Shown piece after piece: positions 56,302 to 64,000 of a stretch of 64,000 nt of DNA. This DNA is from Bacteroidota bacterium. Its GTDB lineage: Bacteria; Bacteroidota; Bacteroidia; B-17B0; Aurantibacillaceae. The stretch lies in NCBI GenBank assembly GCA_013298715.1, contig JAAFIQ010000021.1:1-64000 (forward strand), given 5' to 3'. The notes under the pieces are model-generated. The model saw only the letters and a list, made by a program, of their open reading frames with translations. It did not search any database and was not told the origin of the DNA. Numbering within the stretch: position 1 is the stretch's first letter; each line of letters opens with the position of its first letter. The position numbers and the translations under genes were made by a program.

Positions 56302-57003
56302 TCACTTCCCAAAAAATAACCACACGGCATCGGTGCTGAGAGGTTTGCTACTTACACTTACTGGTTCTTGCTTTATAGGGTGCGTAAATTGTAATTCGTA
56401 ACTGTGTAGGTGAATAAAGCCGCCTTTGTTACTTCTATCAAAACCATATTTTAAATCGCCTTTTATTGGGCAATTTATTTTTGCCAATTGACAGCGTATT
56501 TGATGGTGACGACCAGTGAGCAAATTAATTTTCAGTAAGTAATAATTATCGCTTTTATTTATAAGTTCGTATTCTAATTCTGCTTTTAGTGCATTGTTCA
56601 CAGGGGTGTCAAAAGCCTTGCTGGTGTTTGTTTTTTCGTGCTTAATTAAGTAATGTGTAAGTTTATCTTTTTCTTTTGGTGGACTATTTTTTACAACCGC
56701 CCAATATTTTTTTTCTATACCGCGCTCACGAATTAATTCATTAAATCGTGTAAGTGCCTTGCTCGTTTTTGCAAAAATTACCAAACCGCTTACTGGCCTA
56801 TCAATGCGGTGTATTACACCGCAAAACACATTACCAGGTTTATTATCACGTTGTTTAATGTAGGCTTTAATAAGTTCAGGTAAAGGCACATCGCCAGTTT
56901 TATCTCCTTGCACAATTTGTCCGGCTAACTTATTTACAACCATAATATGGTTGTCTTCGTAAACAATTTGTTCTTTATAAAATTTTGTTGCTAAAAATTC
57001 CAT
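56302..57003 (-). CDS. RluA-family pseudouridine synthase
   Basis: 233 residues. Catalytic Asp68 lies in HRIDRPVSGL, a variant of the usual HRLDxxTSG. Further motifs are NKLAGQIVQGD, LLTGRHHQIRCQLA and GDLKYG. There is no S4 domain, so it is the short RluA/RluC-like form. The target RNA is unknown. It starts with TAATG, sharing one base with the stop of the redoxin-like gene, so the two are probably co-translated. Confidence 0.92.
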   Translation of the reverse strand: MEFLATKFYKEQIVYEDNHIMVVNKLAGQIVQGDKTGDVPLPELIKAYIKQRDNKPGNVFCGVIHRIDRPVSGLVIFAKTSKALTRFNELIRERGIEKKYWAVVKNSPPKEKDKLTHYLIKHEKTNTSKAFDTPVNNALKAELEYELINKSDNYYLLKINLLTGRHHQIRCQLAKINCPIKGDLKYGFDRSNKGGFIHLHSYELQFTHPIKQEPVSVSSKPLSTDAVWLFFGK

Positions 57004-58451
57004 TAACGTATTCCTGTTTTAGTTTGCCTTCTTTTTATTTTAAACAAGGCGTTAAATTTATACTCTATACCCGCACTTGGCGCCAATGCGGGCGATTGCG
57101 CAATATAGCCAAAATTATTTATTAAAAAATAAGCCTCGCTACCAATAACATTGTACTTTTCTTTTGCAGTTTGCGTAAATTGTTTATCGTTATTATACCA
57201 AATTGTCCAATCAAATTTTGAATTGGTGTTTAAATAATTTGTGTACGATTTTAAGCTATCGTCTACGCATATACTTATAAATACCAGTTTATCGCCGTAT
57301 AGTTTTTTTAGTGCCGAAATTTTTGCCATTTCTTTTAAAGTTGCCTCGTTTTTTGTAGAGAAGAAATTCAAATAAACCCATTTATTTTTAAAATTAGACA
57401 AACTGCCAATGGTGCCGTTTTTACTTCTTGCATTAAAGGTTGGCGCCTCGCTACCCGCTTGCAGTTTATTAAACGCTGTAAGCATAGTGTTGGCAATGTT
57501 TTTATGCATTTTAATTTTGGAACTTTGTTGTAATTGCGATACAACGACCTCTACCGCATCTGGATTAAAATCGGCGCTGTAATAAAAATCCCATAAATTT
57601 TTTAAAGCTACTAACTCCCTTAGCGAATCATTTTTTAAAAAGTCATCTGTTTTTAAAAAGGTATTTACTTGCTCCCAATTAGCTTGATCATTAATCATGT
57701 TGTACAAGGTTTGTCCTTTTTTCTTTGATGCAATCGCGTTTAAATAGCCCTTAAAACACGTATTGAAGAATTGCATGTATTCGAAATGATTGTACTGTAT
57801 TGGTTTGTTTAAAATGTATTTACTTATTAAATAATTTTCTCCGCGCGATAAACTAGCATTCATAGCGGCAATAGAGTAAGAGTAATAATTTTTAAAGTAA
57901 GGGTTTTTAATTTTTCCGTAGCGTTTATCACATTTAATCGTTAGTGAATCTAATTTTTTAAATAAAGCAGGTCTGCTTAAGAATTCATTATTTTTTCCAA
58001 TCAATAAATTGTTTTCCATGTTTTGATAATCATAAATCAACACATTTAATTCCGTACTGTCTTTTCCAACTATTCCTATGTTCACTTCCAACTCACCGCC
58101 ATTATTGTAGTCTAAGGCTTTTTCAATTTCTGGCACTGTAATACCGTAAACGTAATTTGGCTCAACATACAATTTAGCAAATACGTTATCAATTTTTAAA
58201 AGTAGGGGCTGTGTGTAATTTACTTGGTGTTTTAACTCAAAATAACCATCCAACTCAATAGTATCTTGGGTTTCTTTTAATAAATTATTGGTAATGTAAT
58301 CTTCGTAAGAAAATAGTTTTATTACTCTATTAGCATAACTTTTATGCGCTTTTCCTTTAATAGTAACGTTTTGCGCCTTGTAATAAAGACCAACAAATAC
58401 TAGAAAATATGTAACGAAATTTTTAATAGAATTATAATGCGAAGGTAACAA
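57003..58451 (-). CDS. Periplasmic thioredoxin-fold (TlpA/redoxin-like) protein without CxxC
   Basis: 482 residues. TTG 58451 lies 4 nt after the upstream stop and precedes a signal sequence (NFVTYFLVFVGLYYKAQ). A long helical region follows. The C-terminal 150 residues are a TlpA-like fold (PTFNARSKNGTIGSLSNF, KWVYLNFFSTKNEATLKEM, LYGDKLVFISICVDD). At the active-site turn one expects CxxC, but the sequence is STKNEA, so no redox Cys pair exists. It may be a structural or binding domain. An alternative ATT start would also suit the signal peptide. Confidence 0.8.
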   Translation of the reverse strand: MLPSHYNSIKNFVTYFLVFVGLYYKAQNVTIKGKAHKSYANRVIKLFSYEDYITNNLLKETQDTIELDGYFELKHQVNYTQPLLLKIDNVFAKLYVEPNYVYGITVPEIEKALDYNNGGELEVNIGIVGKDSTELNVLIYDYQNMENNLLIGKNNEFLSRPALFKKLDSLTIKCDKRYGKIKNPYFKNYYSYSIAAMNASLSRGENYLISKYILNKPIQYNHFEYMQFFNTCFKGYLNAIASKKKGQTLYNMINDQANWEQVNTFLKTDDFLKNDSLRELVALKNLWDFYYSADFNPDAVEVVVSQLQQSSKIKMHKNIANTMLTAFNKLQAGSEAPTFNARSKNGTIGSLSNFKNKWVYLNFFSTKNEATLKEMAKISALKKLYGDKLVFISICVDDSLKSYTNYLNTNSKFDWTIWYNNDKQFTQTAKEKYNVIGSEAYFLINNFGYIAQSPALAPSAGIEYKFNALFKIKRRQTKTGIR

Positions 58452-58455
58452 AAGG

Positions 58456-59229
58456 TTACTCAGTTTCTACCTTTGTAATTGTAAACATATCAATGTAGTT
58501 ATTGGCAACGTCGTTGGCTTTTTTGCCACCTGCAATTACGGCGTAGGTGTCCATATCAACAGTTAAAGGATTTTTAAAAAATTCATCCAAATCGGTTTTA
58601 AAAAATAGGGTAGTAGTTTTGTTATTTTGAATTGTAATAGGCGCATCAAAGTTTAGCTCAATAGTTCTTATACAATTATTAACTCCACTAAATCCTCCAA
58701 TATGGATGGCATATTGTTGATTTAAAGTTTGTGTTGCTGTTTTGTATTCTCCTTCTAATTTTAAAAAAATATAGCCTGTGTTCCAATCCCAAAACATATT
58801 GTTGCTTGGGTCTAATGCACCGTCTTGTGCGCCACTTACATTTCGTTTAGCATCTACACCTAAAATAAATTTAATGCTTTTATAAGTTTTGGCTTCAATA
58901 TCGGTTAAACTAAAATTGGTTTTTCCTGCAAAGTGTTTAATTAAATTATAGTTTTCTTTCAGCTTTATCCATTCGTCATTTTCAGCTTTTAATTCAATAT
59001 TGCTTATGTAATAACTGAATAAATTTATGGTGATGGTATCACCGTTGAATTTGGTTGTGTATTTTTTCTCTGTAGTTCCAAGAGATGCCTCATTCATAAA
59101 AGCTTCAAAGTTTAATTTTAACGTTGTTAGCTTGCTTACGTTTGGCGGTGGAGCAATAGGTTTAATTTCTTTATCTTTTATACAAGAAAAAGCAACTAAA
59201 ACTAATACTATGGCTAATAATTTTTTGAT
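58456..59229 (-). CDS. MbnP-like lipoprotein, apparent ATC start
   Basis: The ATG at 59097 leaves a protein with no signal. Upstream in the same frame are 44 codons beginning ATC AAA AAA TTA TTA. They read KKLLAIVLVLVAFSC, a textbook lipoprotein signal with the lipobox Cys at residue 16. No ATG, GTG or TTG start is available there. Mature motifs LFSYYISNIEL, GALDPSNNMFWDWN and HIGGFSGVNN match the MbnP family. Those proteins are often paired with a diheme MbnH partner, not seen here. A TACCTTTA box ends 4 nt before the ATC. 257 residues. Confidence 0.78.
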   Translation of the reverse strand: MKKLLAIVLVLVAFSCIKDKEIKPIAPPPNVSKLTTLKLNFEAFMNEASLGTTEKKYTTKFNGDTITINLFSYYISNIELKAENDEWIKLKENYNLIKHFAGKTNFSLTDIEAKTYKSIKFILGVDAKRNVSGAQDGALDPSNNMFWDWNTGYIFLKLEGEYKTATQTLNQQYAIHIGGFSGVNNCIRTIELNFDAPITIQNNKTTTLFFKTDLDEFFKNPLTVDMDTYAVIAGGKKANDVANNYIDMFTITKVETE

Positions 59230-59258
59230 ACGATAAAGGTAAGAAAAATTTAAGAAGT

Positions 59259-59762
59259 TTACGGGTTAAGTATTTTGATTTCAATTCTTCTATTAATCGC
59301 GTAAAGATCTTCTCGTTCTGCAATATCTAATTTATTCTTTTTTACTAGCGCTAGTATTTTAGCTTCTTTTATTAAGGGTTGAGAATTGCCATAACCTTTA
59401 ACCGTGAAATTTTTTGTTGGAATTTGTTCTACATTGGATAGATAATTAAAAATCTCATTTGCCCTACATTCGGATATTTTTTTAACGGTATCATTTTTTC
59501 CTCGTGTATCAGAGTGAATTCCTATTTCAAATTTTAAATTTATGTGCTTCTTTAAAAATTGAGCAATTTTTTTTACTGAATCTATTCCGTATTCTGGATG
59601 AATTATACATTGACCGAGTCTAAACGTTATGTTTGGAGCCTTTATAATATCGTTAGCTACAAAAATCGTATCTTGAATAGTTTTATAATTTCTTTTTACA
59701 GCTTGTCCGTAAACAAAATTTATAAATCCTAAAAGTAAAAACATGAAAACTGTTTTTCTCAT
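59259..59762 (-). CDS. OmpA-like cell-envelope protein
   Basis: 167 residues. A signal peptide (VFMFLLLGFINFVYGQ) leads to a short linker and a C-terminal OmpA domain (FEIGIHSDTRGKND, SECRANEIFNYLSN, VKGYGNSQPLI, INRRIEIKI). It probably binds peptidoglycan. It starts 10 nt after yidD in the same direction. Confidence 0.88.
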   Translation of the reverse strand: MRKTVFMFLLLGFINFVYGQAVKRNYKTIQDTIFVANDIIKAPNITFRLGQCIIHPEYGIDSVKKIAQFLKKHINLKFEIGIHSDTRGKNDTVKKISECRANEIFNYLSNVEQIPTKNFTVKGYGNSQPLIKEAKILALVKKNKLDIAEREDLYAINRRIEIKILNP

Positions 59763-59772
59763 TTTTTATTTT

Positions 59773-59985
59773 TTAAGGCACTGGATCGTAACCACTTCCG
59801 CCCCATGGATGGCATTTACAAATGCGTTTTATACCAAGCCAACTCCCTTTAATAGCGCCATATTTGTTTACAGCTTCGATAGAATAATTGCTACACGACG
59901 GCTCAAACCTACAAGCGCTCGGCAATAATGGGCGAATGCAGTATTGATAAAATTTAATAAAGAGTAATGGTATTGCTTTTAACAT
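59773..59985 (-). CDS. yidD: Membrane protein insertion efficiency factor YidD
   Basis: 70 residues, normal length. Family signature is complete: [19 protein letters not shown], then [17 protein letters not shown] and [13 protein letters not shown]. It aids YidC-dependent insertion of membrane proteins. The usual neighbours rpmH, rnpA and yidC are absent. Confidence 0.95.
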   Translation of the reverse strand: MLKAIPLLFIKFYQYCIRPLLPSACRFEPSCSNYSIEAVNKYGAIKGSWLGIKRICKCHPWGGSGYDPVP

Positions 59986-59989
59986 GCAC

Positions 59990-62335
59990 CTATTCTTTAA
60001 TAATTTTTTTGGTGTACTCTGTATTATTTGCTTTTAGTTTTACTAAATAAACACCGCTTGCTAAGTTAGTCATATCAATAACAACAGAGGTATCAGAAGT
60101 ACTCTCAACGCGTGCAACAGGTTGCCCTAATAAATTTATTAAAGTTAGTTCAATTGTACTTCTATTTTTGTTATTTATGAATAATTTATCTGAAGCAGGA
60201 TTTGGATATACTTTAATGTCATCTGCAATTAGTTCTTGTTTAATTGCTGTGGCTACTGAGGTTAATTTTCTTATTAAAATATCATCAAAGTAAAATCCAT
60301 CTTTATTCACACTAAAGTTTGATTGGAATTGAAAGCGTATCAAAATATTTTGTCCAATATAATTTGATAAATCAATGTCTTCTTTTACCCATCCATCTTG
60401 CAGGCCATCGTAAACAGGGTTAGTGCCGCCAAAAGAAGCTGGCGATGTTTCATAACGACCGCATAGAGGAGTAAAACTACCTCCATTATTTGTGCTTATA
60501 AAAATTTGAGCTTTATCACTATTTTTTTCAATTTCAAAGCGTGTGTAGTATTGTAAGTGCGCATAAATAGCATTACTTAAGTTTACAGGATTTTTAAAGG
60601 TTATGCTTTTATTACTATTACCAGAGTAGTTACCATTTGGACTATCTGTAATGCTTGTTGGTGGCGACTTGAATTTTGTTGTACTATTGCCCCAAGTACC
60701 GCTTGTTGTATAGCTTGTAGCGATGGCTCCTCCACTTTCAGAAAATAACGTGGTAGGTGTTCCAAAAATTTTGCTAATTGTATCGGTGTGAGAAAATAGC
60801 CCGCTATTTACTGTTAAAGCGTATTGTATAATTTGTCCAGAGGTTAATCCGTTGTTCAGTGTGTATGAGATAGAATCTGCTATGGTTTGATTTAGTGTTA
60901 GCGCAGAATATACTTTTGGCGGACCTGTGCTTGCAATAGCTGTGCCTATTGGGTTTAGCGAAACTGTAAATTGACCAGGGGTTAAACTCAAACGTTGAAA
61001 ATTATATTTTATAAAGCCATTACCAGAAATAAATTTATCTTGGTTATCGCGTGCTATACCCATGCCAATAGCTAGTTTAGCCAAATATAAATTTTGAGTA
61101 AAAGTGGTTTTGCAAATATCTAAAATGCGTGTAGAGGCTGGCCAAAAACCATCTGATGCTGAACCTGCTTCTGGGGTCATAGCTAAAATTTTATTTTTTG
61201 TGTTTTGCTCACTGTACATCCAATCATCACTGTCTCCATTGGTTACATAGGCTACTGTTTGGTCGCCAGTACCATATAAAAATCTGCTATCTTCGGTAAG
61301 TAAAATAGACCAGTTTACATATGTAGCGCTATCAGGCGTATAAAAGCTTGGTAGATAACCGTAGGGATAAATTAATAGGTTGCTGTAAGTGTGCGCATTT
61401 AATGCAGTAACAAAGTTGCGGGCATTACAAAAATTTCTTATAGCTTGTGTTTCTGGTTCGCTAAATGCAGATGGACCGCGATAGGTGTCGCTACTACTTG
61501 TTGGCGAAGAGCCAGTATTATCATAACCCCAATTGCTTCCGTAATTTCTGTTAAGGTCTACACCCATAGTTCCGTCTCCGTTGTTTCTTCGGTTTTTACG
61601 CCACATACCGCCACCATTTGGGTTTGTAGTTTGGTTGTACACATAACCATCAGGATTTACACAAGGAACAAAGTACAATTCGCTGTTATCAATAATTGCT
61701 TTTATCTCTGGATTGGTGTTGTAATTTTCTAACAAATACCACATATAAAAAATAAGTTGCGATAAGCTGGCGGCTTCGCGTGCATGGTGTAAGGAATTGT
61801 AAAGTACTTCAGGTTCATTTTCATCTAAACTTGGATTATCAGAAATTTTAACCATCCAAATAGTTCTGCCTTCGTTTGTTGTTGGAGTTAAGGCTTGTTT
61901 TACTGAAATGATATTTGGATACAACAATTTCATGCTATCTAAAATTTGAACCATTTCATTAAAGGTGAAATAACCACCCATACTTCCTAAATGAAAATAG
62001 CTGGGCTTGGTTACGTTTGGTGCGTTGCAAACACCTGCCATTGCTGTTTTGTGGTATTGAGCTGCTTTATTACGCGCTTCGTAAAAGGCAGCTAAATCGT
62101 AAATTAAAATTTTGTGATTAATGTTATTTTGTTTTAAAATAGCAACCTCATCCTCGCTAATTTCCGCAGTAATTTCATTTTCAGAAGCATCACTGTGGTC
62201 TATAGTTATTCCTAATTTTAGTAAGGTATGCGCTAAATTGTTATCGCCCATCATTCTTACTTGATGGTATTTTTTTACTTGTGCACTTAAATTAACACAA
62301 CAAAATAGAAGCAGAGTGTAAACAGAAATTTTCAT
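59990..62335 (-). CDS. Secreted M14 zinc carboxypeptidase with T9SS sorting domain
   Basis: 781 residues. A signal peptide ([15 protein letters not shown]) precedes an N-terminal propeptide-like domain. The M14 catalytic domain has zinc ligands in [12 protein letters not shown] and [15 protein letters not shown], the substrate block [12 protein letters not shown], and the catalytic Glu in MTPEAGS. A beta-sandwich and a jelly-roll-like domain with [11 protein letters not shown] follow. A type A sorting domain closes it ([22 protein letters not shown]). It is exported by T9SS and cleaves C-terminal residues. It stops 4 bases before yidD begins. Confidence 0.93.
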   Translation of the reverse strand: MKISVYTLLLFCCVNLSAQVKKYHQVRMMGDNNLAHTLLKLGITIDHSDASENEITAEISEDEVAILKQNNINHKILIYDLAAFYEARNKAAQYHKTAMAGVCNAPNVTKPSYFHLGSMGGYFTFNEMVQILDSMKLLYPNIISVKQALTPTTNEGRTIWMVKISDNPSLDENEPEVLYNSLHHAREAASLSQLIFYMWYLLENYNTNPEIKAIIDNSELYFVPCVNPDGYVYNQTTNPNGGGMWRKNRRNNGDGTMGVDLNRNYGSNWGYDNTGSSPTSSSDTYRGPSAFSEPETQAIRNFCNARNFVTALNAHTYSNLLIYPYGYLPSFYTPDSATYVNWSILLTEDSRFLYGTGDQTVAYVTNGDSDDWMYSEQNTKNKILAMTPEAGSASDGFWPASTRILDICKTTFTQNLYLAKLAIGMGIARDNQDKFISGNGFIKYNFQRLSLTPGQFTVSLNPIGTAIASTGPPKVYSALTLNQTIADSISYTLNNGLTSGQIIQYALTVNSGLFSHTDTISKIFGTPTTLFSESGGAIATSYTTSGTWGNSTTKFKSPPTSITDSPNGNYSGNSNKSITFKNPVNLSNAIYAHLQYYTRFEIEKNSDKAQIFISTNNGGSFTPLCGRYETSPASFGGTNPVYDGLQDGWVKEDIDLSNYIGQNILIRFQFQSNFSVNKDGFYFDDILIRKLTSVATAIKQELIADDIKVYPNPASDKLFINNKNRSTIELTLINLLGQPVARVESTSDTSVVIDMTNLASGVYLVKLKANNTEYTKKIIKE

Positions 62336-62432
62336 TATTTAGTATGGTTGAACACTAAAGGTAATAAATTTTGTGTAAAGCATCAAGTGCTTTTTGCTAA
62401 ACGGTAATTTTTTGATTTGGTAGAGAATTAAT

Positions 62433-63668
62433 CTAATTCTTAAAAATATTAAAATCAACTCTGCGGTTAATTTTATGTTCTTCGTTATCGCAATCGCCAT
62501 CGGCTTTACAGGTTTTGCGTAATTCTTTATTGCCTTTGCCTTCTACTTTAATGCGTGTAGCTGCAATCCCTTTTTTTACTAAATAATTTTTTAACGTATT
62601 GGCTTGTTTTGTTGTAATCTCTAAAGCTAATTTAGGATCAGATTTGCTATCGGTATGCGCAAAAATATTTACCTGTAAATTTTTATTTTTAGTTAATATA
62701 TCTACAATTTGTTTTACTTCTATTTCGTCTTTTGGTGCAAGCTCTGCATTATTATTTTTAAAAATTAACTGGCGCGTTACATTTACATTGCCAACTGTAA
62801 TACCAGTTAATGTAACATCTTGTTTATTATCTTCTGTTAGCTTATAACTTAGGTTAGCTGGAATATAAAACACAAATCCTTTATCCATGTTTTTGCCATC
62901 CAAAATAAATTCTCCATTTGAGGTATAAATAGCTAAAGGATCAGAGGTTATGAAGTCAACTTGATTATCTACCTTTAAATAAAAATCTTGATTTAATTTT
63001 ATGTCGTTAAAAATAAATTGTCCTTTATCGTTCGTTGATCCAACAGAAACTGAATCCCAATACGCATCAAATAAATAAAGTTTTGAGAATTTTGCAATCT
63101 CAGCTTTGTTGCTTGACTGTGCGAGTATACCTATTACCTCTTTCTTAACTGGAATAAAATTTTTGCGCTCGTCCAAAATATTCTCAATATCTCTTATTCT
63201 TGGATTAATAGAAATAATTGTTCCATTTTCATCAATCATAATATCATTTGGCAATTGGGTAACTCCAAATTTTTTACACACATCATCGTTATAACCTTTT
63301 ACAGCTATGCCATTAATAAAGTTATTTAATGAATCGTTTGTAATGGCCTCGTTCCATGCCTTTTTATCGCTTTGTACAGCAACCGCAATTACTTCAAAGC
63401 CCTCGGCAGAGCGGTACATGGCATTTTTATAGCGCCCACAAATTCTATTTAAAAACTTGTTATTTGCGCGTGATTTAGAAACGGAACTGCTCCAGAAATG
63501 GATTAATACAATTCTATTTAAATAAGGCATCGAAAAGCTTTGAATAGAATTTTGTTGTAAATTTAATAGAAAGGCTGGGGCTTTATCGCCAACCTTTAAC
63601 GTGGTTTGGGCATTTATGCTTAAACCAAGCAAAGCAAATAATACAATTATACAAGCTTTTCTATTCAA
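62433..63668 (-). CDS. Fusion of thioredoxin-like domain and OmpA domain
   Basis: 411 residues. TTG 63668 starts a signal peptide (IIVLFALLGLSINAQ). An N-terminal TlpA/AhpC-like domain spans about 25-170 (VGDKAPAFLLNLQQ, IVLIHFWSSSVSKSRANN, FGVTQLPNDIMIDENG). At the redox turn it has SSSVSKS, so no CxxC. A linker of strands follows, then an OmpA domain (FAHTDSKSDPKLALEIT, VEGKGNKELR, NRRVDFNIF) that also contains an unusual CKADGDCDNEE segment. It is an inactive thioredoxin fold tethered to peptidoglycan. Confidence 0.85.
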   Translation of the reverse strand: MNRKACIIVLFALLGLSINAQTTLKVGDKAPAFLLNLQQNSIQSFSMPYLNRIVLIHFWSSSVSKSRANNKFLNRICGRYKNAMYRSAEGFEVIAVAVQSDKKAWNEAITNDSLNNFINGIAVKGYNDDVCKKFGVTQLPNDIMIDENGTIISINPRIRDIENILDERKNFIPVKKEVIGILAQSSNKAEIAKFSKLYLFDAYWDSVSVGSTNDKGQFIFNDIKLNQDFYLKVDNQVDFITSDPLAIYTSNGEFILDGKNMDKGFVFYIPANLSYKLTEDNKQDVTLTGITVGNVNVTRQLIFKNNNAELAPKDEIEVKQIVDILTKNKNLQVNIFAHTDSKSDPKLALEITTKQANTLKNYLVKKGIAATRIKVEGKGNKELRKTCKADGDCDNEEHKINRRVDFNIFKN

Positions 63669-63698
63669 TTTTTTTAATACTTCATAAATTTAAAGCAT

Positions 63699-64000
63699 TT
63701 ATAATGTTGCTTTATACTTTTCTAACCAAGTTATTAACTTATTATCTGTTAAATCCTTAGCCACAATTATTCCGTTTCCATTTATAAGGATGTTGCTAGG
63801 AATGCTGTAAATTGAAAATTGTTTAACTACTTGGCTTTCCCAAACGTTTAAATCACTTACGTGATAAGGCCAAGAAAGTCCGTCGGCTAAAATTGCTTTT
63901 TTCCATTGATTTTTATCTCTATCTAACGAAACAGAAAAAACTGTGAGGCCATTGCTATTGTTTTTAAAATTTGTGTTTTTATAATTATTGTAAGCTTTTA
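63699..64000 (-). CDS. Thioredoxin-like (TlpA family) protein, cut by the window edge
   Basis: The C-terminal 100 residues are visible, ending at TAA 63701-63699. They read VFSVSLDRDKNQWKKAI, DGLSWPYHVSDLNVWES, VKQFSIYSIPSNILING and IIVAKDLTDNKLITWLEK. This is the second half of a TlpA/ResA-type thioredoxin domain with its cis-Pro (SIPSN). The active-site half lies outside. It precedes the thioredoxin-OmpA fusion by 30 nt in the same direction. Confidence 0.8.
   Translation of the reverse strand, partial: KAYNNYKNTNFKNNSNGLTVFSVSLDRDKNQWKKAILADGLSWPYHVSDLNVWESQVVKQFSIYSIPSNILINGNGIIVAKDLTDNKLITWLEKYKATL

Overview
The window is AT-rich (about one third G+C by eye) and comes from a member of the Bacteroidota. 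The evidence is: several secreted proteins with type IX secretion (T9SS) sorting domains of type A and of the CHU_C/gliding type; Bacteroidota -7 promoter boxes (TAnnTTTG) in front of many genes; an S46 dipeptidyl-peptidase; LytS/LytTR and propeller-type sensor kinases; and no Shine-Dalgarno signals. No rRNA, tRNA, CRISPR array or complete insertion sequence was seen. I cannot place it below phylum level. Both window edges cut a gene.

Layout. 0-2.4 kb: end of a TPR/HisKA_3 kinase, its LuxR-type regulator and a long gene-free stretch. 2.4-5.5 kb (minus): S46 peptidase, apaG and a small membrane protein. 5.7-14.2 kb (plus): lipoprotein, outer-membrane protein, T9SS cargo, a GT-C-like membrane protein, mnmA and a second GT-C-like protein. 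14.3-18.4 kb: serine hydrolase, zinc-ribbon/T9SS protein, ogt and a DUF4476 protein. 18.5-27.5 kb (plus): paaZ, then three TPR/PP2C (SpoIIE-type) signalling paralogs with rluF among them; the middle paralog has lost its phosphatase domain. 27.6-34.5 kb: T9SS cargo, a LytS/LytTR pair, and a lipoprotein/lipoprotein/outer-membrane cluster. 34.7-36.0 kb: an immunity-like gene, a broken CbrC-like gene and a duplicate 3' fragment. 36.1-43.5 kb: purD, a CHU_C protein, a propeller kinase and envelope proteins. 43.6-45.6 kb: paaABC. 45.8-47.5 kb: cysteine desulfurase and frr. 48.2-51.9 kb: a giant Ig-repeat CHU_C protein. 52.0-55.3 kb: NdpA-like nucleoid protein and a Prc/CtpA protease. 56.3-64.0 kb (minus): RluA-type synthase, thioredoxin-fold, MbnP-like and OmpA-like proteins, yidD, an M14 carboxypeptidase, a thioredoxin-OmpA fusion and a cut-off thioredoxin-like gene.

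Most notable structure. Two copies (260 and 242 bp) of a short non-coding transposable element lie at 47.8 and 55.7 kb. Each has GGGTTCACTCAAAA-type inverted ends and a 6-bp target duplication. Each sits inside a gene, and removing the element plus one target copy rejoins a single reading frame. Each copy carries a 13-bp internal hairpin in which one base pair differs between copies but stays paired. Two genes (7262 and 38352) appear to start with ATT overlapping the upstream TAA stop (ATTAA). A lipoprotein gene (59229) appears to start with ATC. In several genes the -7 box ends only 4-7 nt before the start codon, suggesting leaderless or near-leaderless messages.

How the genes work together. 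paaABC and paaZ are parts of phenylacetyl-CoA degradation, but paaD and paaE are not in the window. The TPR/PP2C and two-component genes suggest heavy investment in signalling. Most remaining genes encode exported, lipid-anchored or surface proteins.
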